From Prorocentrum cordatum (Eukaryota; Sar; Dinophyceae; Prorocentrales; Prorocentraceae), in contig CAUYUJ010019267.1 of assembly GCA_963575745.1 (NCBI GenBank), positions 47,501 through 111,500 on the forward strand: DNA of 64,000 nt, in the 5' to 3' direction. This document shows positions 32,817-43,990 of the stretch, piece by piece. The first letter of the stretch is position 1, and the number at the start of each line of letters is the position of its first letter. The translations under genes were made by a program, and so were the position numbers. Below the pieces are notes generated by a model. That model was not told the DNA's origin. It ran no database searches and worked only from the letters and a program-made list of their open reading frames with translations.

Positions 32817-35187
32817 GGCCAGCCCTCCCGCTGAGGGGGGGGGGGCGGGTCACGCCCGGCTGCAGCACTGGCGAGGCTGGCGCCTGGCGGGTCAGGAAGC
32901 GCCCGGCGACGCCACTCCGAGAGAGCACTCTCTCCCCGCGCGCTGCCCCAGCCACGGCGGAACTTGCCCTCAGCGCTCGTTGCACCAGCATGCCGCAGCC
33001 CGCGGCGGGACGGCTCGTCAGCCACGTTCCTCTCGCTGGGCACCCATCGCAGACAGAGCTGGATGTCCCACAGCAGGAGGAGGGAGGCCAGCTGGCGGGC
33101 GACACGGCACTGACCTGGCGCACTCGACCTTCCCTTTTGAGCCGAGAACAGTGCACCCATGGAGTCCGTGAGAATGAGGACCCGCTTCTGGATGTACTCG
33201 CGAGTCTTTGCGACCCTCCTGAGGACTCCCACCAGGGCCCGACCTTCGAGACAGGTGATGTGCTCACTACGCTCCCAAGCCTTACTACTGACCGCGTGCC
33301 ACTTAGCGTGCAACAAGCTAGTGTGAAGCCCTGGAACAGGAGGCACTCTTCGAAGGGAACCTTCAGGTGCCCCGGCATCATCATCAACCCCTTCTTCCAG
33401 TACTGCCCGTGGATTAGCACGACCTCCACCCAAGAAGTGCCCACGATCTGAATACCTGCTGGCCTCATCCAGCACCTCAGTGAGCGGCCGCGCCGCGCAT
33501 ATCCCGAGACCCCACGGCGACGCATCACACGCATAGGACCTCGGCCCCCACGGCTTGGCAAGGTCGCACTCGAGCAGCGGAAGCAACGCCTGAGCCCAGC
33601 GGAGTCCTCTCAGTACCGCGGGCCACAGCTTCGAGGGGCTATCGGGGTTCTTCTCTATGAATACATACACGGCACGAAAGCATGACAGCGACTCCCGACG
33701 AAGCATTGCCTGATGAGTGATATGTCCCAAGAGCTTCCGAAGCGTCCTACCAGAACATCGACGGCGCCTCAAGAGGAACTCCAAAGCCATCCACACCCTC
33801 CATCTCCTTTCATGTCTTGGTAAAATTCGACCATCCCCCGAGACGCTGAGCCCCAGTAGATCTCCCCCGACTCCGACTACATCGACCTCGTGAGCCTCCA
33901 GACCGGCACTCCGAACAGCCTCCAGGGATCGCGGGGTGAGATCACGACAAACATCAGAGGAGCTTGAGAAGACGCCCACGTTGTCCACATAGACCGACAC
34001 ACACCCATTTTTCAGATCACCAACTGGCCGATGATCCTGTAGAAGATGCGAGCTTGCAAACGCCTGGCTCAAAATCCTCTCGTGAATTGTCTGGCACCAG
34101 TACAGCGCGTGGACCCAACCCATCGGCATGACAGTAAGTCGAGGTCGCACAATCCCTCCAGTGCTCGGAATGTCGGGGAGCAGCCGCTTCATCCACTTAG
34201 CCTTGATGGGGGGGCAGATGGAAAAAAACTCCGCAACTCGGGGGGCGTTCCAAACTGAAAGAAAGCATCCTGTAAATCGTACTGACCTACATGCAGCTGC
34301 TCTCCGGTCTCGAGCCTTAATCTGGATAAAGCGCCCGACGTGGGCAGCTCGACATGGTCACTACTCGTGAAAAAGCAATTGGACTGCCGGCAATCGGCAA
34401 TCAGGCGTTGGGCACCGCTCTTCTTGCGCACAGTATAAAGTCCTACGCAAGCATCACCATCCTCGCACACAAACTCAACCATGTTCCTGACATGCAGCAT
34501 CTGAAGCACGCGTGCATATCGGCGCGCAGACCTGCGAAGACCAGGGTCATGATAAATCTTCATCCTGCTCGCTTCGAAACTGCGCATGCCTACCGAGTTT
34601 GGCAGCACATGCTCGCACATCCACGCCTGGACTTCCCCACGACCTTTGGGGCCCAAAAGCTGACATATATCAGTTGGGGCCGTCCCTGCCGGCCTAAGCG
34701 ACAGCAGAAACTCGCCCAGGGGAACTGCTGGCGAACTTTAACCAGAGTAGTCACACCCACCGCTGATGCTCGAAAAAGCCTCGGCCGGCTGAGCATCGGC
34801 GGGGGGGATGCCCATCCTACTGCAACGTCCCCGGAGGTGCCCCATGCTGCCCCCGCCCAGAGACAAAGCAGCACCCGCAGGACAGCACGGAGCACCACCC
34901 AGGCACATTTCTGTAAGGACGGAGGCGGCGTCGTGGCTAAGCCGATTCAACCATTGCTCGGACGAGACTGGAAGACTGCTCAGCCCAGGCGGCCGCCTAG
35001 TCGCGCAGATCGAGGAATCTGACCTCGATGCTTTTACCCGGCGCTCTAAAAGTGTCCGAGGCTCCGCCGACGAAAACAGCCGACTCGACGTTGCACCCGA
35101 ATTCGTCGCTCCCGTGAGCGATGGATGGCCTGCACGCAGTGCTGGCCGCCGGATGAGGCCGTCTCCGACGGCCCCGCGTGTGCTCAT
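32582..35187 (-). pseudogene. Reverse transcriptase and RNase H of element B
   Basis: The ATG at 35187 overlaps the gag stop as ATGA. The frame runs to a TAA at 34738-34740 and continues in the same frame (PLGEFLLSLRPAGTAPTD) to about 34205. It holds VRKKSGAQRLIADCRQSN and motif A QYDLQDAFFQF. At homopolymers of 7 T and 7 C a -1 shift is needed to enter the frame ending at 32582. That frame has motif B MPMGWVHALYWCQ, motif C YVDN at 33980-33991, and RNase H residues in ACDASPWGLG, CLEGRALV, LTDSMGALF and WVPSERNVADEPSR. The Asn in YVDN is unusual but shared with C. Confidence 0.82.
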
Positions 35188-36203
35188 TGCTCGTTGCCCC
35201 CACGGACACGACCAACTCCGCCTGGGGGCTGACGAAGGAGGGCTCTTTCTTCTCGAGCTTGCCTGGCATGCTTCTGGGACTGCGACTTCTTCTCTAACTC
35301 CTCACTCACGTGCCCGATGAGCATCAGGGCACAGCACACCGTGGGATTGACGAGCTGCCGCCCGATCAGGTCCATCTCGTCAGTCGTGATGCCGGCCAAC
35401 CCAGCGACAGAGGAAGAGGCGCCAACAGATCTGCCGCGCTCTCCTCCTCGAACCTTCTCTGCGTACTGGTACTCTATGGTCCGGAGCTGGCGTGCGATCT
35501 CCCTAATCACCACCAAGTCTGACAGGTCGAGCTGATCCACATCCGTCGTCCACTGCTCGACCTGATTCTTCGCTACCTTCTCTATCAAGACCACGTGCAG
35601 CCCAGCGCAAACGATGCCGCATTTCTCGGCAAACACCTCCAGCCGTCCTGGGCCCTCGTCATCGACCGAGAAGACGGCGTCCGACTCCGCGAGCTGCCAG
35701 ACCTCAGCTTCAGCCCCTGGCGGAGCCACTCCACGGCCAGCCAGTGTCACCAGACCCTGCGCCTCCGCTAGCAGCTCGCGCAGCGCGGCCTGCTCAGGTC
35801 CAGCACCAACTCTGGAATTGTAAATGTGGGCACCCTGCTGGCTCGGTGGAATGCTGCCGTCTGCCTTGAGAGCCAGCACACCCGGGATGTCGCCGTTGCT
35901 GGGGCCGTAGTCCTCCTCATACAGGTCCTGGCCGGGTGTATATATGATCCACCTTGTGCTCTCGGCATGCGCGAGCATGGTGTGAACGTGCCAGAGGCCA
36001 TCATCATAACGCACCAGCAACTCTCGCCCCCGGGCCAACGACGATGACACCGCCGCCAGCCCCACCGCTCCGGCCAGCCCGGCTACTGCCACTAGCTGTG
36101 CCATCGGTCTGGATGACCACCCGCCTGGAACTCCGACCGAGCAGCCACGACCACGGTGAGCTCCCACCGCGAAAGCCGATGCGATGAAGCCAGCGTGCAG
36201 CAC
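35184..36203 (-). pseudogene. Gag-like protein of element B
   Basis: An intact 339-residue frame. Residues about 34-60 are hydrophobic (MAQLVAVAGLAGAVGLAAVS), probably a membrane segment. LLVRYDDGLWHVHTMLAHAE and YTPGQDLYEEDYG follow and match the gag-like regions of A and C. The C-terminal half has AEKCGIVCAGLHVVL and DLSDLVVIREIARQL. No zinc knuckle is seen, and the role is inferred from position. The frame ends in a basic tail, and its TGA overlaps the pol ATG. The start codon is uncertain because another frame is open upstream to 36489. Confidence 0.62.
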
Positions 36204-36449
36204 AAAGCTGAACTCGTATGTAGCTCATCATGCCGCTCGTCGGGCCCGCCAGCTGCTGGGAGACCACGCGCACAAGATGGGACACTCTCCACTTGCTTCG
36301 CCTGAGACGACGCAATAGCAGCACACGGCGATCACGCTTCCTCCACCTCTGGTCTCGAAAAGAGATGGTACAATCCCGACTGAGATTACGTGTGAGTGTG
36401 TACGCAGCAGAGGCTCTACCTGCTAGTGTCTCCAGGGAGCCCCCCCTTT

Positions 36450-36506
36450 GAGCAACACACGCTGCAGAGAGCATCATCGGCTGACGCAAGACGTGCGCGC
36501 ACTAGT

Positions 36507-36507
<1 letters not shown>
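36450..36507 (-). repeat. Terminal repeat A1
   Basis: The 5' end of element B on the minus strand. A 58-bp partner of A2, ending CGCACTAGTA on the plus strand and followed directly by ATG repeats. Confidence 0.92.
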
Positions 36508-36590
<83 letters not shown>

Positions 36591-36592
36591 GG
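36508..36592. repeat. ATG microsatellite, right part
   Basis: Pure ATG repeat continuing in phase with 30421-30463, so it is the target-site remainder for element B. Confidence 0.97.
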
Positions 36593-38065
36593 GAGGGAAA
36601 TAAACGGACGATGCACGTGCGTCACGGAATTGGAAGCTGCTTTGCAAGAAGACAAACATCCTCACCCAGGGTCTCGGGCACAGTGCGTTACCCCTCTATA
36701 AATATGTACTACAATATGATCAATCACCTCTTTCTCCAACCTCTAGCACATCCTCCGCCATACTCGCTGAAGGTCCTAGACAAGTCATGGCCATGCTTGG
36801 GTCTGCCGCTGGCGGCCGACACGCTGGGTACTGTACCGCTGGCGGCGGACACGCTCACTTTCCCCTAGCGCCATCTGGCGCGAAGCGAGTGCAACAAAAA
36901 CACGTACTGCAATACAACATGGCAAACGCGACGCGTCGGGAATATAGCGTCCTACCGGATGCAATCACGTTATGTTTCACAAGCGCCTGTTGAAAAGTGT
37001 CGAAATCTGATTCGCTGTCCAATACGGTCTGAAGAGATGCCTCGACGCCTCCATCATTGTTAGCGTGTTGCCAGGCAAGATCAAAAACGCACGATGTGTC
37101 AAGTTCGCCGTGGTAGCCGAAGCGCGCAGCTGCCTGCATGAATGCCGAACGCAACATTAGCTTTGAGCGACCAACCGATTCAATAGTATCCGTTTTGACA
37201 GATATGTTGTTGCTACCGTAGGTGAACTGCCATTATCTGTCTTCTCTTTGTGCGCCAAAGACACCGTCCAAGCCATTGGGGTCTTTTCTTCGAGTGAAAA
37301 CAGATGAGCCGAACCTCAACGCCAAGCTCGTATGGACTGTTTGAAAAGGGGCCTTGCTGAAGCAATGTGTTCTGCGGCCGCGTCGGAATCAATTGACTTG
37401 CTTGCTGATGAACACTCTGAAACCAAATCAATTTGGCAAAACCATCTGCGCAAGCATTTCCCGTGCTGGCGTTTGCGGTCGCGACGCCAATGTCGGCAAA
37501 GATGTCCAGAGCCAGGTCTGGTGTATCAACTGCGCCACATCGGCCGACGCGTGAAGCATACGACGGCGGAGCCAAAAACAAGGAAATATGAGGTAGCCGC
37601 AATGGGCGAGGAAGCTGTACGAATTCAGTGCTCGTTACTGCATCTGGTATCATGTGCGCACTGGGTATGAATGCCACCGCACGTTTGTTAATTCTACCTT
37701 TGTTGTTTTGGTACACGGGTCACGCCGATCCGTATCACCACGGGTCGCCTTGACAACAATGGTATGTTTGGACATGTTGCTTACGTCTCTGAGGGCAACG
37801 TGTATGCAACGAGTATGGGCTGCAAACCCAATTCGATTGAATGTTTGTTTCAAATCATTGATATGCGCAGTGCTGCTCGTTTCAAAATCGGGGCTGCCGA
37901 AAGGAGAATGAATGCCATGGGAAATAAGAGAGGCAAACGTAACTATCGCCGAGCCTCGACAAAGTCGGCTCGATCTCGGCAGCGCGGGCGCTTACTTGAG
38001 GGCGGCGCAAGCGCCACTCTGTCACTGACACGCCGAAAAAGTTTGGTGGCCAGTGGTTGCCTCGC
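36593..38065. other. Compositionally distinct unassigned region
   Basis: About 50% GC and without simple repeats, apart from a 33-bp duplication (GCCGCTGGCGGCCGACACGC near 36806 and GCTGGCGGCGGACACGCT near 36839). Several frames of ordinary composition lie on the minus strand. 37157-36855 includes GELDTSCVFDLAWQHANND, 37716-37213 includes VDTPDLALDIFADIGVATAN, and a third is at 37853-37650. On the plus strand 37764-37990 is also open. I recognise no family. This is the best place in the window for a hidden host gene or an unknown element. Confidence 0.35.
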
Positions 38066-38069
38066 TGAT

Positions 38070-38515
38070 TTGATCATCCTCCTCCTCCTCCGCCTCCTCT
38101 TCCTCCTCCTCCTCCTCCTCCTCCGCCTCCGCCTCCGCCTCCGCCTCCTCCTCCTCCTCCTCCTCCTCCTCCTCCTCCCTCCTCCTCCTCCTCCTCTCCT
38201 CCTCCTCTCCTCCTCCTCCTCCCCCCCCTCCCCCTCCCCCTCCCCCCTCCCCCTCCCCCCTCCCCCTCCCCTCCCCCTCCTCCTCCTCCTCCTCCTCCTC
38301 CTCCCTCCTCCTCCCCCCCTCCTCCTCCTCCTTCCTCCCCTCCTCTCCTCCTCTCCTCTTCCTCCTCCTCTCCTCCTCCTCCTCCTCCTCCTCCTCCTCC
38401 TCCTCCCCGTCCTCCTCCTCCTCCTCGCCGTCCTCAACCCCGTCCTCCTCCTTCTCCTCCTCCTCCTCCTCCTCCTCCTCCTCCTCCCCCTCCTCCTCCT
38501 CCCCGTCCTGAAGGG
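38070..38515. repeat. TCC microsatellite
   Basis: TCC/CTCC array with GCC and CCCC interruptions. Leu, Pro or Arg/Glu-rich frames are by-products. Confidence 0.96.
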
Positions 38516-38654
38516 GGAAGGTAGCGACATAGGAAAGAAGAAAGGAAGAGAGACGGAGGATGAAAGAGGGTCCAGGAGGTCGAAAATCACGACGACGACG
38601 TCGACGACGACAACGACGACGACCACCACCACGAAGACGACGACGAGGGGGGGC

Positions 38655-38745
38655 GCGTTCCTTGATCGCGAGTTTTGCTTCCTCCGGGTCGCCCTCGGAG
38701 AAGCCGCCAGCCTCGGTGATCCGCCTGCGGCACCCCGCGGAAAGC
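38655..38745 (-). other. Exon-like segment between trinucleotide arrays
   Basis: The minus strand reads EARLSAGCRRRITEAGGFSE followed by GDPEEAKLAIKERAP. A GAC array (38582-38645) and a GTC array (38748-39130) flank it. The product is unknown. Confidence 0.28.
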
Positions 38746-38747
38746 CG

Positions 38748-38750
38748 CGC

Positions 38751-38793
<43 letters not shown>

Positions 38794-38830
38794 TCGTCGT
38801 CGTCGTCGTCGTCGTCCGTCGTCCGTCGTC

Positions 38831-38861
<31 letters not shown>

Positions 38862-39280
38862 GTCGTCGTCGGTCGTCGTCGCCATCACCGTTCGTCGTCG
38901 CCGTTCGCTCGTCGGCCGATGGGTCCGGCGTCGGCGACGCCCACATCGTCCATCGTCCGTCGTCCGTTGCCCGTCGTCGTCGTATTCCTCGTCCTCGTCG
39001 GTCGGTCGTCGGTTGTCGTCGCTCCGTCCGTCCGTCCGTCCATCGCTCCGTCCGTCCGTCCGTCCGTCATATTCATCGTCGGTCGTCCGTCGTCGTCCGT
39101 CGTCCGTCGTCCGTCGTCCGTCGTCGTCGTCGTCGTCATCGTCCTCCTCCTCCTCCTCCTCTTCCTCCTCCTCCTCCTCCTCTACCGCCTCCTCCTCCTC
39201 CTCCTCCTCCTCCTCCTCCTCCTCCTCCTCCTCCTCCTCCTCCTCCTCCTCCTCCCGCTCCTCCTCCTCCTCCTCAACTT
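38748..39280. repeat. GTC then TCC arrays
   Basis: GTC/CGTC triplets with CCGTCCGT tetramer stretches to about 39135, then TCC to about 39278. Confidence 0.95.
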
Positions 39281-39540
39281 CTCCCTGTCGCACCCCGAGG
39301 CCAGTTTTTAGGGCGGGCCGGGCGTTTCGCCTGAGACTTCCTCACCACTAGCGACTTTGAAGATTAAAATGTGGCACCAGTTTCACAGATGAAGGGCGGG
39401 TGGTTTTCAAAATGTGGCTCTCGACTCAGCGCCGCGCACATTCGTTTTCAAAATTTGCGAAGGTTTCACAAATTGACGGCGGGTCGTTTTCAACATGTGG
39501 CTCTCGCCTTCGCGCCGCGCAGATTTGTTACAAAAATCCC

Positions 39541-40764
39541 ACCAGCCCTCTGGGCGTAGGTGGTCTAACGATGCATGTCTTCCCTCTTCCACAAAACCCA
39601 TCTTCCCCTTCGGAGAGGGGTTCACCCCTCCCCTACTCCCTACAGTGGACTTTTTGGGGGGGTTCGTGGGTGGCTGGAGGGTCCTTTTTTCGGCCCCTGG
39701 AAAGGCCAATGTTTCGCCGTTTCGCTTCAGATGCGCGTTGGGGGCCTCAAGATGGCCCCAAGATGGCCCAAAAAGGCCCCAAGAGGGGCCCAAGATGCCC
39801 CTAAGACGGCCCCTAGAATGCCCAAGAGCGCCCCATGAGGCGGTTTTCAGGGGCCCAAGAGGGGGGGACATAGATCGGGCCCCCCCCTCCTTTGATCGAT
39901 AGTCTCGAAGATGGCCCCAAGAGGCTCCAGGGCTCCCAAGAGAGCCCAAAGACAGCCCTCTTGGGCCCCAAGAGGGTCCAAAGAGAGCCCCAAGACGGCC
40001 CCAAGAGGCCCCCGAGCGGCCTCAGCGAGCCCAAGATGACCTCCAAGATGGCTCAGATAGCCCAAGTTGGCTCAAGATGGCTCTCAAGATGCTCCAAACG
40101 GCCCCAAGACCGCTCCAAGAGAGCCGAAGAGCGCTCCAAGAGAGCCCCAAGAAGCGGCGTGCTGGCTCCTGAGGGGGGAGCTGAGTTGGGGACCCCCCCA
40201 TCCTGTAATCGATGGCCTCCAAGATGATCCCAAGAAGCCTTCCAGGGTTACCAAGAGGGTTCCAAGAGGGCCCCAGAAACTCCCAGAGAGCACCAGCAGC
40301 AGCTGCAGGAATACCTCTAGATGGTTCCATGTCCTCGTCCGCGTCGTCCTCATCCTAGTCCTCGTCCTCCTCGTCCTCGTCCTCATCCGCGTCTTCGTCC
40401 TCCTATTCCTCCTCGTCCTCCTCCTCCTGCTCCTCCTCCTCCTCCTCCTCCTCCTCCTCCGCCTCCTCCTCCTCCTCCTCCTCCTCCTCCTCCTCCTCCT
40501 CCTCCTCTTCCCCTCGCCCCCACGCGACCCCCAGGGATGGCCCGAAGAGGCCTTCTCAGGCCACCCCCTTGCTCCCAGAGATCTCTCGGTGTATCCTGTC
40601 TGCTCGCTTTGTTTCCCTAGATGTGTCTCTTCGTCCCTGTCCCGTCAGCTCTCATGGGCAGGGCTTCTGAATGGGCTGGCGGGGATACTTTTTTGGTTAG
40701 CGGCTCCTAGGCGACGGCCAAGGAGCGGGAGCGAGCTGGTGGGGATACGCGAAGCGCAAAGAAT
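39541..40764. other. Insertion splitting the 82-bp satellite
   Basis: The satellite stops in GTTACAAAAAT and resumes at AATTTGCAAGAG. The inserted segment starts CCCACCAGC and its far end carries GCTGGTGGGG near 40735-40744, a short inverted match 20 bases inside the right boundary. It contains GGCCCCAAGATGG minisatellite DNA with two copies of a roughly 311-bp unit (near 39839 and 40153) and a TCC array (40340-40512). No gene is seen. Confidence 0.5.
40340..40512. repeat. TCC/CGTCC microsatellite
   Basis: CGTCCT words grading into pure TCC. Confidence 0.95.
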
Positions 40765-41349
40765 TTGCAAGAGTTTCACGGATTGAAGGCAGGTCGTTTT
40801 CAATATGTGGCTCTCGCCTTCGCGCCGCGCACATTGGTTTTCATTGTTGCCAGAGCTTCACGGATTGAGGCCGGGTCGTTTTCAAACTGTGGCTCTCGCC
40901 TTAGCACCGCGTACATTCGTTTGAACAAAATTCAAGAGTTTCACGGATTAGCGGCGGGTGGGTTCAAAATGTGACTCTCGCATTCGCGCCAGGCACATTC
41001 GTTCTAAAAGCTTGCAAAATTTTCACCGTGCTCCCATGATCAACGTACCAGAACTTGTGTTTTGAAAGGATTCTGGATTACGCGGGCGCAACAATGGTAT
41101 TGGTTCGCGGTGAAGAACTAAAAATAGCTTTCTGGCACGATTCCGAATCGTCAAGACGCAGCAGTCAGGTTGATCCAAGGCGTTGAAATCCCGAGAAGCA
41201 TGTGTTAGAATGCTTCAGGGTCTTGGGGCGGTTGTCCTCCAACGAGGCAGTTCCCTCTATGGAAATGAACCGTTGTATGGGGCCCATGAATAGGGAGCAT
41301 GGCAGGAGGGTTAATTCGAACATCGTTGCTGCCTCTTGGGTTTAAAACT

Positions 41350-41398
41350 GGTCCTCCGCCTCCTCCTCCTCCTCCTCATCCTCCTCCTCCTCCTCCTG

Positions 41399-41437
<39 letters not shown>

Positions 41438-41786
41438 ATCCTCCTCGTCCTCGTCCTCGTCCTCTCTCTCCACTCCTCCTCCTCCTCCTCCTCCTCCTCC
41501 TCCTCCTCCTCTCCTCCCTCCTCCTCCTCCTCCTCCTCCTCTTCCCTCTCGTCCTCGTCCTCGTCATCCTCCCGTCCTTGTCCTCGTCCTCTCGCTATAC
41601 TCCTCCTCCTCCTCCTCCTCCTCCTCCTCCTCCTCCTCCTTCTCCCCCTGCTCCTCCTCCTGCTCCTGTTCCTCCTCCTGTTCCTCCTCCTCCTCCTCCT
41701 CCTCCTCCTCCTCTTCCTCCTCCCTCCCTCCATCCATCCATCCATCCACCCACCCATGCATACATCCATCCATCCATCCATCCATC
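41350..41786. repeat. TCC array ending in CATC repeats
   Basis: TCC and CGTCC triplets to about 41727, then CATC tetramers to 41786. The copia reverse transcriptase frame is cut exactly at its edge. Confidence 0.95.
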
Positions 41787-42900
41787 AAGCTGCCACCAAC
41801 AAGTCGTCCACGTGTATCGAGAAAGCTGCCGCAACTCCATATGTCGCCTTCTCCTCCCGATGCGCGTCACGCTCTCGGTCGGGTAGGTCATCGTAGGTCC
41901 AGTAGACGAAGTTCCCATCCCATAGACTCACTCGCGCTCGAAGAACGCCCACTGGATACAGAGAAAGAGCAACCTGCCACAGATGCGGCGCATCGACCAA
42001 GCCATACATAGGCTTGAGAAGCTCCAAGATGAACATCTGGATGTCCCAGCTCTTCACGTGGATACCGCTGCCGGGTAGCATCTCCAGCAGTCTCCATACA
42101 TTGCTCGGTGAAAGTAAATAAACCTTCCGCACCGTCTCACAGTTGATCTTGAGCTCCTTGGAGAGACGACGGATCTCGTCGAAGCTCAGGCCCTGTAGGA
42201 AGGCCGTGTTGATGCCCCAGTTCTCGAGCTCGAACTCTGGATGCGTCTGCGCCGTCGAGACAATCAACTTCTGGCTCAGCCTGCTGGCAGTATTCGAGTG
42301 TCGCTGTATCTCGTGCACCTGTTTGTCGAGGAAGCCTCGCCCGCGCAATCTGCTCTTCACGATCCACTCCTTGGACTTGGCGTCGTACTTCCACTTCCTG
42401 ACCCACACAGCGTCGATAACGTTCGTACTTGAGAGAGATCGCCTGGCTCGACAGGCGAAAACCTTGTGGTCAACAAAGGCCGCCAACTCCGTCAAGTCTG
42501 CCTCTTCGACCATCTTCCAGTGAGTCAGGATGTCCTCTTCGTTCAGCGCATCCGACTCCTTGGCGATGTGACACTGCACTTCACCTCTCCGAAGGCAAAA
42601 GGGAAACCAACTGTTCCGTCGCCGAGGGCCTTTGAACGTCCAGAGAGCTTCGGTCGCATTCCACGGTAGATCGCCTTCTCGCAGGCTCGAGATGCAGGCG
42701 CCCGCTCGATTGTGCCCCTCAATCATCGTCGCGATAGGGTCGTCGAGATATGCTTCCTTGATGTCGTTTATCGCGTACGTGCCGTTATCGTCATACTCGA
42801 TCGCACTGTACAGCACGTTGTGCCTGGAGAAGAGATCTCCATCCTCAATTGGATGCGGATCCTATTGCTGCTGAGATGATTCATCCAAGATGCGTTCGAG
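41787..42900 (-). pseudogene. Copia-type reverse transcriptase
   Basis: It matches RVT_2: VWVRKWKYDAKSKEWIVKSR, then LRGRGFLDKQ, ELENWGINTAFLQG (motif A region), KPMYGLVDAPHLW and finally IHVDDLLVA, the YVDD box with His for Tyr (41803-41814). The frame continues upstream of 42816 (HPIEDGDLFSRHNVLYSAIE) but crosses a TAG near 42864. The protein ends two codons after the catalytic box at the microsatellite, so thumb and RNase H are gone. Confidence 0.82.
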
Positions 42901-43990
42901 ATCACCCGTTAGATCAATGGCCGGATCCGCTGGTTCCAGGACTGCAGGTGGGCCATCTGGTTCTGGTTGGAACTCGTCACGTCCTTCAGTGTCTTGAAAG
43001 GAGGCGGTCCGCCTTCGGCCTGTGGCCCTGCATCCCGCGGGGGTACGTGGCCGTGATCATCTCGGTCACGCTCGATCCGCTCCTCGCTGTCATCAAGACG
43101 TCGTCGCTGAGTCTCTGGCAAGAGGCTCGTATTGACATGATATCCAAGCTCTGCGTTGCTGCGCTTCTTTCCACGATCGGTTGCTCCAGAGACTCGCTCA
43201 GCGGCCTTTGTGCATTCATTTCTTCGTCAAGAAGCTTGCTGAGGTCGTTCGTGAGAACCAGAGTCGGATCGGTCGGCCCCAGGAAAACAGTCGGCGGTCC
43301 ATGTGGTTCGGGCCGATCCTGTGCTGTTGATGTTGTCTGAGCTGCCGTCGCCGGTGTCGAGTCTGTTCGCGTTGGTTCCGTCGCTGTCGGTGCTGCTGTA
43401 GTCGGTGCCCTTGGTTGTTCTTGCACTCCAACTCGCTCCAGAACGCGATCGAGTTCTCTTGCGAGGTCCATTGTGTCGTCCATAGCGTGATCTGATGTCG
43501 GCATACTCCTCATGCCCTCATTGCCCCGCACTGTTCCTCGTTCATGTCGCGGAGGCTGAGGAAGCTGAGGTACTTGTTGTACAGGAGGTGCCCGTCGCGG
43601 CCTGTCCGCGCACTGGCAACGCAGGCGGCGTCGATGGTGTCAGCTGCGCTCGCGGCGGCCCTCGTAAACCTTGCATCGGCACAGGCGCAGTCGCCGGTTG
43701 AGCTGCCGCCGGAGGTGCCAAGGGAGCTCCAGTTCTAGATCCACCAAGCCTCGGAGGAGGCACTGCATGCTGTGGCTGATGTCCAGGATCCCACGGTCTC
43801 GCGCGGGGGCCCGCCATCTGTGGTCCACGAACCAATGCCTGAGCGTCGAGAGCGATGGGCCTGTTGACCTCCGCCGCATGCTGTATCACCTGCGCCTGGT
43901 CCAGCATCGTCTTGTCGCGAGTCATTGTCTCCCCGTGCATCGCAGCCCCCAGATCAGACGTCCAATCGTCCACGTCGGGAGTCAGACTGA
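42901..43990 (-). pseudogene. Spacer between integrase and RT (frame-broken)
   Basis: Pro/Thr/Ala-rich, low-conservation linker typical of copia pol between integrase and RT. Open pieces lie at 43531-42986 (LARELDRVLERVGVQEQPRA) and 44144-43542. Different frames must be joined, so no single protein can be given. Confidence 0.5.

Larger units (their letters stand above)
30464..36507 (-). mobile_element. DIRS-like retrotransposon B, full length with split direct repeats
   Basis: Read on the minus strand the element is A1 (36507-36450), gag, pol, B1 (30965-30764), A2 (30763-30706), a 40-bp spacer and B2 (30665-30464). This A1-body-B1-A2-B2 order is the split direct repeat layout known for PAT/Ngaro-type members of the DIRS order. 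An ATG microsatellite lies on both sides. Removing 30464-36507 restores an uninterrupted ATG tract with no target duplication, as expected for tyrosine-recombinase integration. Coding domains in order are gag-like, reverse transcriptase, RNase H, tyrosine recombinase and methyltransferase-like. In-frame stops and frameshifts make it inactive as read. Confidence 0.88.
39285..41345. repeat. Modular composite repeat, copy 1
   Basis: Order: edge motif CTCCCTGTCGCACCCC with GGCGTTTCGCCTGAG (39285-39345); ~82-bp satellite (39361-39540 and 40765-41005, split by an insertion); tail (41140-41345); then a TCC array. The edge, satellite and tail recur in the same order at 53926-54720. Satellite anchors GTGGCTCTCGCC or variants lie near 39413, 39495, 40805, 40888 and 40971. 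Confidence 0.72.

Noticed and set aside
31081-33561. 826-residue single protein on the minus strand
   Set aside because: Only the last part (methyltransferase-like) is real in this frame. The rest is the wrong frame of RNase H and recombinase.
37764-39311. 515-residue Leu/Pro/Val-rich protein
   Set aside because: It is a translation of TCC and GTC microsatellites.
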